A stretch of 64,000 nucleotides of DNA from an uncultured Poribacteria bacterium (GCA_951828385.1 OX639973.1:496001-560000); one strand, 5' to 3'. Shown: positions 52,395-61,363, counted from the first letter of the stretch. Made by a program: numbers and translations. The notes: a model not told the origin generated them from the sequence alone.

Positions 52395-52720
52395 TTTAGC
52401 ATAAATGATATAAACATGCTGAAGAAACACCCAAGCAAAAACCCCTTACAGAGCTAAAGAGTTATAAAATGACGCTGCTATAAACATTGTGAAGAAATCC
52501 GCAGAAATACGCAGAAACACCCAAGCAAAAACACCCCAAGCAATACGCAGAAATACCCTATCAAAAACCCCAAGCAAAAACACCCCAAGCAAATAAACCC
52601 TACGGGACTAAAGAGGGTTTTGAAGTCTTCAAGGTTTCCGTGTAAAATCCGGTTCGGTTGGAATGCAGGTCGCATTTGGGCGAGTACGCCGCAAAACCGA
52701 ACCTACCGTACCTGAGGACC
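52395..52720. repeat. Dispersed intergenic repeat, copy H
   Basis: Several copies of AACACCCAAGCAAAAAC and ACACCCCAAGCAA, then GGACTAAAGAGGGTTTTGAA, ATCCGGTTCGGTTGGAATGC and GAACCTACCGTACCTGAGG. The gap continues with ACAACTGACAACTGAAAG heptamers to about 52810. No gene. Confidence 0.75.
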
Positions 52721-52815
52721 GAGGCAATCATTTTCTCTAAAATTGACACTTATCAAGTACCGACAACTGACAACTGAAAGATTTCTTGCAGAAAAATCGT
52801 ACTGAAAACTAACAA

Positions 52816-55014
52816 TCATTGATTCGGATAGGTTTTGTTTAGATGTTTCGGCATTGTGAAAAAGATGCCACCTGTTTGTTCCACAAGGGTCTTCTGAAAA
52901 TCCGTCGCTCTCGGATGACCAATAATGTATGCGCGGACACCTAACGACTGACATACGTCGAGCGCACGTTCCGGTGGATACTTGCCGGTTGTCGGTTCAT
53001 CTGTCAGGATGAGCAGGATTCGGCTGGCGTACGGACTGAATTTCACTTTCGGTAGGCCTTCCACAATTGCGTCAATAAGGTGCTCGTCGCCACCGAACGG
53101 GTCTTCCATATAACTTGCTAACATCGACTCGCCGAGTGGCATCTGTGTAACGACCGCGCCGTTGATGACCTTGATCGCATCCTTGGCTTCCGCGAAACGG
53201 ATGAGACCGATCCGATATTTGATCGGGAGAATGTCTAACCTGCCGATAAGCGTGCTGAGTCCGAGCATAATCGCTTCAGATTTCCCGCCCATACTCCGAC
53301 TGTAATCGAGCATGACGACAATGTCTACAAAAGTCCCGAACCCCTTTTCAGGCGATGCGCCGGGTGTGCCACCGGCGTAGATGTTTAATTTATTTTTTTC
53401 ACTTCGGATGGTGTACATCCGCCTGCTACTCCGGTCATTTATAAGCCATCTGTTCCCGCGCTGTTGCGTCATTGCGTTGAAATTCTCACCAAGTCCCCAG
53501 CTTTCTGGGAAAATACCGGCATAAACGTTGAGTCTGTCGCCGGCTTTGCGGATCGTGTAGGTGTGTCCACTGGAATAGTCCGTAATCACCCACAAATCGC
53601 CTTTTTCTTTCTCCCAGACTTTGGCATTATTAAAGAGGCTTCCGCCCATGGATAAAGAGATTCCGTTTTCTTTAAATACACGTTCTAATTTCTTTGCGGG
53701 TATATCCCCGTCTTCGAGTTCAACTTCAAATTTTGACTCCATGCTAAATAGCAATTGGCCGCCGCTGCGACGAATATCTTTAACAATATCTCGGAAAACC
53801 TTGATGAACGCGCTGTTGCCGGTATGCGTGCTTGGCAGCGAAGTCGCACTACCGACATCTCCCGGAATCCGCTGCCACAGTCCGCCTGTTTCTTCAGCGA
53901 GGCGTGGCTGAAAAGGTTCTGGATGTCCGAGGATGTTGACCCGGATCTCTTGAAGTTGATATTCCTTAATAGCCTTCTCCTGCATCATTTCATGCGTACC
54001 CTCTTTCTTAAAACCCGTCGATGCGGGTTCATCGGTTACGAGTACGATAAATTTATCGGCATCGGCATGAAAATCGATCCGGTGAAGTGTGTCTACTAAA
54101 GCATCAAGTGCGTGTTCATTACCGCTGAGCGTGGCTTTTTGCATCCGTCTCCGTAGCACCGCTACATCGGGTAACAAGGAACGGACTTCAAGTCTTTGCC
54201 CCTCATGTCGTACACTGAATTCAGACATCCCGAGGTGATACTCCACATTGGCGAGATCAAAAGTGTCGGTCAAGGCATAGAGGTTCGCTGCGACTTGCTG
54301 TATGTTGTCCCGCATGCTCGCGCTGGTGTCAAGTACAAAGACGACGTTCACCTTGTCAAGTTCTCGTGTTGCGATGATATGGTCTGCGATATTTTTCAAG
54401 GCATCCGCGAACGGGTTGGAACTATCTCCGTTGCCTTCGCCTTCTCCGTCGCCATCACCGTCCCCGATAATTCCAACCTCGGCAGTACCTGTCGATTCGA
54501 GTTTGTGAAACCCGTGGGTACCATCGCCTTTAACGCGTTGCCGTGGGCTATCGACCCCTTCCCCTGCGGTCTCTTGAAAAGGACTCCCTACTGATTTATG
54601 AATCGGAGCCGATCGGCTATTAAATGGACGTGCCTCTGTCATCACATCCGGTAATGCTGTCTCTGTCTCCGACACAGATTTCGTTGCATTATGTAGCAGT
54701 TCTGCTTCTGATTGCCGTACAGTTTCATTGATTAAATTGGCGGAGGCAGCTAAATCTAAATGGCGTTGGCTCGACTCGGTAGACGGATCTGTCTGCTGTG
54801 GTACCCGTAGTTTCTTCGGTGGTGGCGGTTTGAGTCTGCGACGCTGTTTCGGTGCATCTTTTGGATTTATTAAATCCGCCGCGATTACGTCTTGAATATT
54901 GGTGGGTCTTTGAACATAGAAAGAGAACATAAAAACAATAGCAAGGCAAAGATGAACAACGCCTGCAAAAAGTAGTGCGCGTATAGAGCGATTGCGCCTT
55001 TGGGAACGGTTCAT
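52816..55014 (-). CDS. Membrane-anchored protein with two VWA domains
   Basis: A 732-residue protein: N-terminal membrane helix (residues 13-33), proline- and lysine-rich linker (LKPPPPKKLRVPQQ), Gly-Asp run (184-198), then two von Willebrand A domains with MIDAS motifs D229-T-S-A-S and D570-Y-S-R-S. Between them two copies of a unit like DLWVITDYSSGHTYTIRKAG (near 473 and 522) occur. The TonB-like anchor plus VWA layout suggests an envelope sensor or scaffold. GGAG eight bases before ATG sets the start. It follows the propeller gene by 15 nt. Confidence 0.82.
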   Translation of the reverse strand: MNRSQRRNRSIRALLFAGVVHLCLAIVFMFSFYVQRPTNIQDVIAADLINPKDAPKQRRRLKPPPPKKLRVPQQTDPSTESSQRHLDLAASANLINETVRQSEAELLHNATKSVSETETALPDVMTEARPFNSRSAPIHKSVGSPFQETAGEGVDSPRQRVKGDGTHGFHKLESTGTAEVGIIGDGDGDGEGEGNGDSSNPFADALKNIADHIIATRELDKVNVVFVLDTSASMRDNIQQVAANLYALTDTFDLANVEYHLGMSEFSVRHEGQRLEVRSLLPDVAVLRRRMQKATLSGNEHALDALVDTLHRIDFHADADKFIVLVTDEPASTGFKKEGTHEMMQEKAIKEYQLQEIRVNILGHPEPFQPRLAEETGGLWQRIPGDVGSATSLPSTHTGNSAFIKVFRDIVKDIRRSGGQLLFSMESKFEVELEDGDIPAKKLERVFKENGISLSMGGSLFNNAKVWEKEKGDLWVITDYSSGHTYTIRKAGDRLNVYAGIFPESWGLGENFNAMTQQRGNRWLINDRSSRRMYTIRSEKNKLNIYAGGTPGASPEKGFGTFVDIVVMLDYSRSMGGKSEAIMLGLSTLIGRLDILPIKYRIGLIRFAEAKDAIKVINGAVVTQMPLGESMLASYMEDPFGGDEHLIDAIVEGLPKVKFSPYASRILLILTDEPTTGKYPPERALDVCQSLGVRAYIIGHPRATDFQKTLVEQTGGIFFTMPKHLNKTYPNQ

Positions 55015-55029
55015 AACGTTTTCTCCACT

Positions 55030-56022
55030 TTATTTGCTTTTGACTTTACCCCAGGTTGTTGTTAAGAACTGCGGTTGCGGTGAAACCGACAACGGATACG
55101 CTGGATCGAACCAATCTCCTCCGGAATTCTGCTTAATATTCGTCAATTGCGTCGGAACCTCACTGTTTATATCGACTTTAAAGATTTGTAGATGTCCATC
55201 AATCTTTTGTGTATAAAGGACTTCGTTTCCACTTGGTGATAATTCGGGATTCGTTGCCCGAGGCCCGGCTTCATCGACAATCTGCTGAAGCCCAGTGCCG
55301 TCGCGGTTCACAATGTAGATTGTCCGTCTATCATCCCATGCTTTTGCGACAAGTTCACCATCCGCGAGCGGCGGTGGATTTTTATTCCAAGTAAAAGCAA
55401 GTTTGTCACCCGCAGCAGACCAAGATGGAGACTCTTGACGATTCGTTACTTTCGGGCGCATAGGAAGTCTTCGGTTTCCTGTGCGGACGTTGATAAGTGC
55501 CAATCGTCTCTTTATGAGCCCTCCTACTGAACAGGCGATTTCAGTCCCATCAGGCGACCACGCTGGATCAAGTCCATCAGCGAGAGGTGCCTCTTTTTGT
55601 TTACCTAAGGTCGCAATGTGAATAACGAATAAGGGAATCTCCAAATTCATGTGAACGTAAGCGATCTGTTTTCCATCGGGTGCCCATGCCGGATCATTTC
55701 TATAAATAGCTTTCCTGAAGACACGTCGGACGTTGGATCCATCTGGGTTCATCAGGTAAAGGTCCCGAATACCATCGCGATCGGATTCGAAAAGAATCTG
55801 ATCACCACTGGGGGACCAGACTGCGTCCCGATCCGTTGCGCGATGTTGTGTTAAGTTCACTTGTTCGCTGCCATCCGGATTCATGATATAGACTTCGTAG
55901 TTGCCATCGCGTGCCGAGGTAAACAAGATTTTAGGGGTTGTCGGTGCTTTGGCAAAAAGCGGAGAAACACTTACATGCAGCACGAACAAATTCAATATGG
56001 CAAAAACGAATAACCGTATCAT
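55030..56022 (-). CDS. Secreted TolB-like PD40 propeller with shared C-terminal tail
   Basis: A 330-residue exported protein: signal peptide to about residue 24 (LFVFAILNLFVLHVSVSPLF), then PD40 blades (ILFTSARDGNYEVYIMNPDG, AVWSPSGDQILFESDRDGIR, AWAPDGKQIAYVHM, SWSAAGDKLAFTW, ELSPSGNEVLYTQ). It ends in LSVSPQPQFLTTTWGKVKSK, the tail shared with four other proteins in the window. The stop is 15 nt from the VWA gene, so the two form an operon. Confidence 0.82.
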   Translation of the reverse strand: MIRLFVFAILNLFVLHVSVSPLFAKAPTTPKILFTSARDGNYEVYIMNPDGSEQVNLTQHRATDRDAVWSPSGDQILFESDRDGIRDLYLMNPDGSNVRRVFRKAIYRNDPAWAPDGKQIAYVHMNLEIPLFVIHIATLGKQKEAPLADGLDPAWSPDGTEIACSVGGLIKRRLALINVRTGNRRLPMRPKVTNRQESPSWSAAGDKLAFTWNKNPPPLADGELVAKAWDDRRTIYIVNRDGTGLQQIVDEAGPRATNPELSPSGNEVLYTQKIDGHLQIFKVDINSEVPTQLTNIKQNSGGDWFDPAYPLSVSPQPQFLTTTWGKVKSK

Positions 56023-56335
56023 TTTTATGTAAATTTTTTAGTCTTAATCTGCGACAGTTGTGATATGTGATGTCGGGTTCTTCTGAATCCGTAAACGCAA
56101 ACTCACGTTATTATAACGCAAGTTGCCACCTATTTGCTTACATAGCAAGCCGAAGCATGGGCAAGACGTTGATATACCTTTTTCTATAGATATTTCACCC
56201 CTCATGAAGATTAAGATAATTCCATATTTTCCAAAGCACGTCGGAATCGCGAGCACAGCTCGCTCCTACAAGAAAACATTGCTTCGGAATTACCCGATTA
56301 AATTGTTAAACCTCATCTGGGGTGGAGAAATTGCC

Positions 56336-56405
56336 TGAAAAACCGGGTTGAAATACGCAGAAATACGCAGAACACCCTATCAAAAACCCCAAGCAAAAAC
56401 ACTAA
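56336..56405. repeat. Dispersed intergenic repeat, copy I
   Basis: AATACGCAGAAATACGCAG, then AACACCCTATCAAAAACCCC and AAGCAAAAACAC, as in copy H. Confidence 0.6.
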
Positions 56406-56527
56406 AATCCGTTAGGAGCAACTTGGGTTATTATAGCATGAAAAACGGAGTTGTTCAAATTAAACTTGACAAATTCTGTGCTTTATGATACACTTTTATG
56501 AATTCCATAAGGCTTTGCACTTTTTTC

Positions 56528-56557
56528 TTGCAATTTATATTTCAAAAGTGCTATAAT
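56528..56557 (+). promoter_or_regulatory. Promoter before a long structured 5' UTR
   Basis: TTGCAA (56528-56533), an 18-nt spacer and TATAAT (56552-56557). Transcription would start near 56564, about 250 nt before the start codon at 56812. Confidence 0.7.
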
Positions 56558-56563
56558 TAAGTA

Positions 56564-56811
56564 AGTGTATTCTTTAATCGTCTCGCGGTGCCGTATACAA
56601 CATTGCGAAAAGTTAGAGAATCACATCGCTGACAAAAACCGTCATCGGTTCGGTTTACCGATGGAACGTCAGCATTCAAAAGCGTGATTGCATTGCAGTA
56701 CTGCTATCACGAAAAGTAAAATCAGCCGAGGGACTGATGCTTTGGGAGGCGCGCTGATTGCTCAAAGTTCGGAACCTTGTGTATATTTTTGAAGAAGGAG
56801 AATTCATAGCT
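56564..56811 (+). promoter_or_regulatory. Structured 5' UTR with three stem-loops, possible riboswitch
   Basis: GCTGAC 56628 with GTCAGC 56668 enclosing CATCGGT 56643 with ACCGATG 56657; CGTGAT 56683 with ATCACG 56706 enclosing GCAGTACTGC; AATCAGC 56720 with GCTGATT 56753 enclosing a purine-rich loop. No known riboswitch class was recognised. The ribosome binding site AAGGAG at 56796 follows. Confidence 0.5.
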
Positions 56812-57534
56812 ATGAAAAAATTAACAATCTTTATCGCGCTTGCCTGTGTTGTGATGATTTCGCCAATGGCACTTGCACAAAATTGGCAGCCGGCAGGTGA
56901 TAACTGGATTGAAAAATGGTGGGGGCTCGATCTGGTAACGGAGACCGGTGGTTTCGACGACTCCGCGGAAATTGACTACCTTTCGGAAGGTAGCGGCGGT
57001 GTTATTTCAAATGCTTCCGTTTCGACACGCGATGGTGCGGGAAAAACCGCAAACATCATCCTCAAATCGCCGACTAACGGTGCCCTACTCGGTTGGTCAA
57101 TTGTTAACCTTGATATTGAAAGCCAACAAAATTTATCCACAAGCCATGGTATCCCTGATGGAACAAATATCACCTGGCACGGGATCATAGCCATTATTTC
57201 ACCGGATGACCGGACAACGACGATACACCCGGCACACGATGATCACGCCCAAATCTGGGTCAATGGCGAACAAATCTATGACAATCCGGATTGGACAGGT
57301 GGCGCACAGTCAGTTACAACGCCAACTGAGATTCAACTCAAGAAGGGTGAAAATTTCTTGCACTTCAAATGCGGTGAATCGGGTGGTGGGGATTACGTCA
57401 ACCTCCACTTTGAACCGACTGACACTGATCTTCTCATCGCACCGACGCGGGACAACCTCTTTTTGAATGTCCTGACACCGGTTGAACCGAAAGGCAAACT
57501 GGCGACACAGTGGGCAGACATCAAACGGCAGTAG
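56812..57534 (+). CDS. Secreted beta-sandwich protein with shared C-terminal tail
   Basis: A 240-residue exported protein with signal peptide MKKLTIFIALACVVMISPMA (cleavage after LAQ). The body reads GDNWIEKWWGLDLVTETGGF and HDDHAQIWVNGEQIYDN, then LKKGENFLHFKCGESGGGDY, which looks like a PA14/NPCBM-type carbohydrate-binding sandwich. It ends in PVEPKGKLATQWADIKRQ, the tail shared with four other proteins here. AAGGAG about 10 bases before ATG 56812 is preferred to an upstream frame that starts at 56758 with TTG. Confidence 0.8.
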   Translation: MKKLTIFIALACVVMISPMALAQNWQPAGDNWIEKWWGLDLVTETGGFDDSAEIDYLSEGSGGVISNASVSTRDGAGKTANIILKSPTNGALLGWSIVNLDIESQQNLSTSHGIPDGTNITWHGIIAIISPDDRTTTIHPAHDDHAQIWVNGEQIYDNPDWTGGAQSVTTPTEIQLKKGENFLHFKCGESGGGDYVNLHFEPTDTDLLIAPTRDNLFLNVLTPVEPKGKLATQWADIKRQ

Positions 57535-57548
57535 TTCTTATTGGACAT

Positions 57549-57585
57549 AAAAAACCCGTATCCATGAAAAGGATGCGGGTTTTTT
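57549..57585 (+). terminator. Bidirectional intrinsic terminator
   Basis: AAAAAACCCGTATCC (57549-57563), a short loop and GGATGCGGGTTTTTT (57571-57585). It ends the secreted-protein transcript and, read from the other strand, has T-runs for the ASPIC/UnbV gene. Confidence 0.9.
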
Positions 57586-57623
57586 GTTGTCTATTTTGGT
57601 TCGCTAACGGCGTTTGAAATGCT

Positions 57624-59273
57624 TCATTTTTCCGGTTCTACAATCGTCAAGTTCTGATTGATAGGCACGTCTTTCAACACCTGTGTCGTACTCCCTTGCC
57701 ACACGATAGTAATCTTCTCAACACGCTGGTGCTCGCCTAAGCCGAACAGCAATCGCGTATCGCTTCCTGATGCGTAACTTGAACCGCTTTTTACCTCTCT
57801 CATCTGTGTCATGTCCTCAGTTGAAACCGTAACTTTCGCCCCAATTCCATCGCGGTTACGCTGAGTACCGACAAGTTTAATACCGATCCAATTTTTCGTG
57901 TTGCCACCGTCGTTCCGAAGTAAAACGGCGCGCTGGTTGGAATTCATGATAACGATGTCGGTATCACCGTCGTTGTCATAGTCAGCGGTAGCGGCGGCTC
58001 TGCCGACAAGTGTTTCTGTGAAGTAAGCACCAGCAGTTTCTGATACGTCGGCGTAAGTGCCGTCACCTCTGTTTTGAAACATCTGGTCGCGTTGGGCATA
58101 GGTTTCGTGGTCCATCAAGATTTCGATGACATCTTGTGGGTGTCCATTCGCGCAGAATAGGTCAAGGTGTCCGTCGTTATCGTAATCCAAGAAGAGTGGA
58201 CTAAAACCGACGAACGGGAGTGTCGGTTGTTGTAACCCGCTCTCCGCTGTTGCATCGGCAAAAAAGAGTCCCTCCTCGTTTTTATAGAGGGTCGCTTTTT
58301 CGGAATTCGCAACGATCAGGTCAAGCCACCCATCACGATTATAATCACCGCAGTCTATCCCCATAGAACCTTCCGCGACCCCGCTCTCATCATAACCGAC
58401 ACCGATGAACAGGCTTTCATCGGTAAAAGTGCCATCGCCGTTGTTACGGTAAAGGAAGTTGCGATTCGTATCGTTGGTGACGTAAATATCTGGAAACCCG
58501 TCATTATCGTAGTCGCAGGCGACAGCCGCCATACCTCTTCCCTCAGTCGGATTTGTCACGCCTGCTGTTTCTGCGATATTGGTAAAGGTGCCGTCGCCAT
58601 TGTTTCGATACAGTACATCGGGTGTCCCCTCGTAGCTGCGCGGATGCCCGTAACCGACAATACCTTTAAAGGTTGTCACTGACATTGACAATTCATAGAC
58701 CAAATAATTGACGACAAAGATATCCAAATCGCCATCTACATCAAAATCGAGATAGACGGCTGCGATGCCCCAGAGGGTGTTATCAATCCCAGCGGCTTCG
58801 GTGATGTCAGTAAAGGTGCCGTCGCCGTTGTTTCGGTAAAGCACGTCTTGCCCAAAGTTCGCGACATAGAGGTCAGCGTCCCCGTCGTTATCAATATCGC
58901 CAGCGGCAGCGGCCATCCCGTATCCAGTGTCGCCTGTTCCTGAAGTTTCAGTAACGTCTGTAAAACGTCCATCTCCATCGTTGCGATAAAGCACATTTCC
59001 GAGTTGTGTCTGCTGCGCGTCCTGTTTCGCTTGCGGAATATTACCGCTGTTAACAAAATAGAGATCCGCATCGCCATCGGTATCGTAATCAAAAAAGACA
59101 ACACCAGACCCCATCGTCTCAATGATATGTTTGTGCTCGGTTTTACCATTGCTGTGTTTGAAATGGATGCCTGCCTCTTCGGTAACATCCACAAAGACAG
59201 GCGGTTGCGCGGCAGCACTACCTATAAGTATGAATATGAGAGGTAATACCATTTCTAAAAGTTTATATCGCAT
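57624..59273 (-). CDS. FG-GAP/VCBS repeat protein with ASPIC/UnbV domain
   Basis: A 549-residue exported protein. A signal peptide (LPLIFILIGSAAAQPP) leads into FG-GAP/VCBS repeats of an integrin-alpha-like propeller, each with a D-x-D-x-D-G-D-x-D loop (FFDYDTDGDADLYFVN, DIDNDGDADLYVAN, DYDNDGFPDIYVTN). The C-terminus is an ASPIC/UnbV domain (GIGAKVTVSTEDMTQMREVK and SGSDTRLLFGLGEHQRVEKI). The loops should bind calcium. GTG at 59282 is an alternative start. Clustered with the SUMF1-like and TPR genes. Confidence 0.9.
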   Translation of the reverse strand: MRYKLLEMVLPLIFILIGSAAAQPPVFVDVTEEAGIHFKHSNGKTEHKHIIETMGSGVVFFDYDTDGDADLYFVNSGNIPQAKQDAQQTQLGNVLYRNDGDGRFTDVTETSGTGDTGYGMAAAAGDIDNDGDADLYVANFGQDVLYRNNGDGTFTDITEAAGIDNTLWGIAAVYLDFDVDGDLDIFVVNYLVYELSMSVTTFKGIVGYGHPRSYEGTPDVLYRNNGDGTFTNIAETAGVTNPTEGRGMAAVACDYDNDGFPDIYVTNDTNRNFLYRNNGDGTFTDESLFIGVGYDESGVAEGSMGIDCGDYNRDGWLDLIVANSEKATLYKNEEGLFFADATAESGLQQPTLPFVGFSPLFLDYDNDGHLDLFCANGHPQDVIEILMDHETYAQRDQMFQNRGDGTYADVSETAGAYFTETLVGRAAATADYDNDGDTDIVIMNSNQRAVLLRNDGGNTKNWIGIKLVGTQRNRDGIGAKVTVSTEDMTQMREVKSGSSYASGSDTRLLFGLGEHQRVEKITIVWQGSTTQVLKDVPINQNLTIVEPEK

Positions 59274-59286
59274 TAACCGCACCCTT

Positions 59287-59340
59287 CACCCAGACCCCAG
59301 TAGGTTCGGTTTCCTAACCGCACCGGGCATAACCCAAAAC
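59287..59340. repeat. Dispersed intergenic repeat, copy J
   Basis: AGACCCCAGTAGGTTCGGTT then TCCTAACCGCACCGGGCATA between the SUMF1-like and ASPIC/UnbV genes. Confidence 0.65.
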
Positions 59341-59346
59341 ATAGGA

Positions 59347-60225
59347 CTATTTTGATGTTTTTTCTGCTGTTTTTGCGAGTCGGAAACCGACAAAGGAAGT
59401 CTTCAGGTTTGGGTAGAGATAAAACCGAAACGTCGTGCTGCATCGGGCGATGTTATCAATCCAAGAACCGCCTCGGAGGACACGCCAGCTGCCGACAGCC
59501 GGTCCTGTTGGATTTTTCTTCGGACGTTTCGCCGCAGCTTGAGAACTCGACCAATAATAGACATCGCTGTACCAATCCGCTGTCCATTCCCAAACGTTCC
59601 CTGCCATATCCATTACGCCGTAGTAACTTTTACCTTTCGGAAAGCTTCCGACGGGTGCGAGGCGATTCTTGTAGCCGTCATCGTTAGCAGCCGTATTTGC
59701 GTGCGGTTGCATTGCGTTGCCCCAGGGCCATATTCTATCGGTGTAGCCGCGCGCTGCCTTCTCCCATTCGGCTTCGGTTGGCAGTCGCATCCCTTTCCAT
59801 GCGGCATAAGCGTTTGCATCGTGCCATGAAACGCCGACGACCGGATAATTCGGGAACTGTTCTGCGCGTGCGGGCCAGTCCCCAATTTGCGGGAGATGCG
59901 TGAAGTTCTCCGGTGTATGTTGAGATGTTTTTTCGGGCGAAGCGGCTTGAAGTTTCCAGAATTCGTAGTACTCGGCGTTCGTCACCTCATATTTACCGAT
60001 GTGATAGGCATCGAGGTAGACTTTATGCTTCGGTTTTTCATCAGCGGCGCGGCTGTCGCTCCCCATTGTGAAGGTGCCGGCAGAGATTAGGATCATATTC
60101 TCCGCGTCTTGTGCAAATACAGTCGTACAGGCACTAACACTGAAAAGCAGCGTGAGGAGAGACAGCAGTGTGATATTGCGATAACTATTTCTGTTTCTTT
60201 TTCTGTTCAGACAAAAGGTGTTCAT
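59347..60225 (-). CDS. SUMF1/formylglycine-generating-enzyme-like protein
   Basis: A 292-residue exported protein of the SUMF1 fold: signal peptide with a possible lipobox (LLFSVSAC), then ILISAGTFTMGSDSRAADEK, YEVTNAEYYEF, RLPTEAEWEKAARGYTDRIW, GNVWEWTADWYSD and VLRGGSWIDNIARCSTTFRF. Authentic enzymes have two active-site cysteines near RYRCAAR; only one is visible here (ARC), so catalysis on sulfatases is doubtful and a structural or other oxidative role is possible. The start overlaps the TPR gene by 41 bases. Confidence 0.85.
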   Translation of the reverse strand: MNTFCLNRKRNRNSYRNITLLSLLTLLFSVSACTTVFAQDAENMILISAGTFTMGSDSRAADEKPKHKVYLDAYHIGKYEVTNAEYYEFWKLQAASPEKTSQHTPENFTHLPQIGDWPARAEQFPNYPVVGVSWHDANAYAAWKGMRLPTEAEWEKAARGYTDRIWPWGNAMQPHANTAANDDGYKNRLAPVGSFPKGKSYYGVMDMAGNVWEWTADWYSDVYYWSSSQAAAKRPKKNPTGPAVGSWRVLRGGSWIDNIARCSTTFRFYLYPNLKTSFVGFRLAKTAEKTSK

Positions 60226-61363
60226 AGACGCGGTAATGCTCCTGCGCAAGTTTCTGGTTGCCGAGACTCTGATATAGTTTTGAAAGATTAAGATGGTAAT
60301 AGGGTTGATCACTGTCGAGTTCGACTGCTTTTTGGAATGCAGCGAGCGCGTTGCGTTGGTCGCCTTGCATCGCATAAGCACTTCCAAGCGTGTTATAGAG
60401 AATAGACGCGTTGGGCATCAGCTGGATAGCCTTTCTGACGGCTTCTGCTGCATGCTTCGGGTAATTAAGGTTCATAAACGCTCGCCCCAGCCCATGGTGA
60501 AAGTTGGCGTTGTTGGGTGAAAGTTGAATACACTTTTGAAAGACGGGGATGGCTTCGGCGTAGTTTTTTTGGGTCATCAACAGGGTGGCTAAGCCTATCC
60601 ACGCCTCAAGATTGTTCGGTTCGGCGCGTGTCAGGCGCATGAGGCGTTCGTATTCGGCGAATTCCTTTTGTAACTGCTGATAAATTTGCATCTCGGCTCT
60701 GCTTTTCTCGCGGTCGCCCAATCGGAGATATGCCATACCCAGTCCGTAGTGCGGCTCGGCATAACGTCCCGGTCCGAAGGCTAATGCCTGTTTGAAGTTT
60801 TCTATCGCGTCTGGATAGGCTTTCAAATTGAGGTGTGCTGTGCCGAGTTCATAATAGACCCCTGCTGCCTTCGGTTTCAGTTCAAGGGCTTTCTTCAAAA
60901 CGGGGATTGCGTCGGCGTAGCGACGTAGTTTGACGAGTGCTTTGCCGAGGACTTCGTACCCGCGTGCATGTTGTGGTGAGAGTTCAACAACGCGTGTTAA
61001 TGCCGTCACCGCGTCTGTCCACTTATTGAGTTTAAAATACACAACGCCGAGCGAGTAGAGTGCTTCAATGTTGTCGGGCATCAACGCTAAAGACCGTTGG
61101 TAACTTTCGGCGGCTTTGTTCGAGAATTCTTCTTGGGCATAAGCCATGCCGAGGTAGTGGAGCACTTCATAGTGGTCAGGTTCAATTGTCAGTGCGGCTT
61201 CAAATTCGGAGATAGCATCGCGATTATTGCCCCGAAACATGTGAGCGAAGCCTTGTTCTACATGCTGGACGTATTTGCTGTGGTCGCCAGATTTCTCACT
61301 AGCAACATTGGAGAACAGCAAACATAAGGAAATAACGATAATAATTTTTAATAAATTTCGCAT
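60185..61363 (-). CDS. Exported tetratricopeptide repeat protein
   Basis: A 392-residue protein with a signal peptide (KIIIVISLCLLFSNVAS) and about ten TPR units, for example ALTIEPDHYEVLHYLGMAYA, SLALMPDNIEALYSLGVVYF and CIQLSPNNANFHHGLGRAFM. TPR domains mediate protein contacts, so it probably assembles the products of the SUMF1-like and ASPIC/UnbV genes downstream. Start ATG 61363 has a weak ribosome binding site; GTG 61375 is an alternative. Confidence 0.88.
   Translation of the reverse strand: MRNLLKIIIVISLCLLFSNVASEKSGDHSKYVQHVEQGFAHMFRGNNRDAISEFEAALTIEPDHYEVLHYLGMAYAQEEFSNKAAESYQRSLALMPDNIEALYSLGVVYFKLNKWTDAVTALTRVVELSPQHARGYEVLGKALVKLRRYADAIPVLKKALELKPKAAGVYYELGTAHLNLKAYPDAIENFKQALAFGPGRYAEPHYGLGMAYLRLGDREKSRAEMQIYQQLQKEFAEYERLMRLTRAEPNNLEAWIGLATLLMTQKNYAEAIPVFQKCIQLSPNNANFHHGLGRAFMNLNYPKHAAEAVRKAIQLMPNASILYNTLGSAYAMQGDQRNALAAFQKAVELDSDQPYYHLNLSKLYQSLGNQKLAQEHYRVYEHLLSEQKKKQK

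Noticed and set aside
56640-56665. A cyclic-di-GMP (GEMM) riboswitch because of TTTACCGATGG
   Set aside because: The other conserved GEMM blocks are absent and the word is one arm of a simple hairpin.
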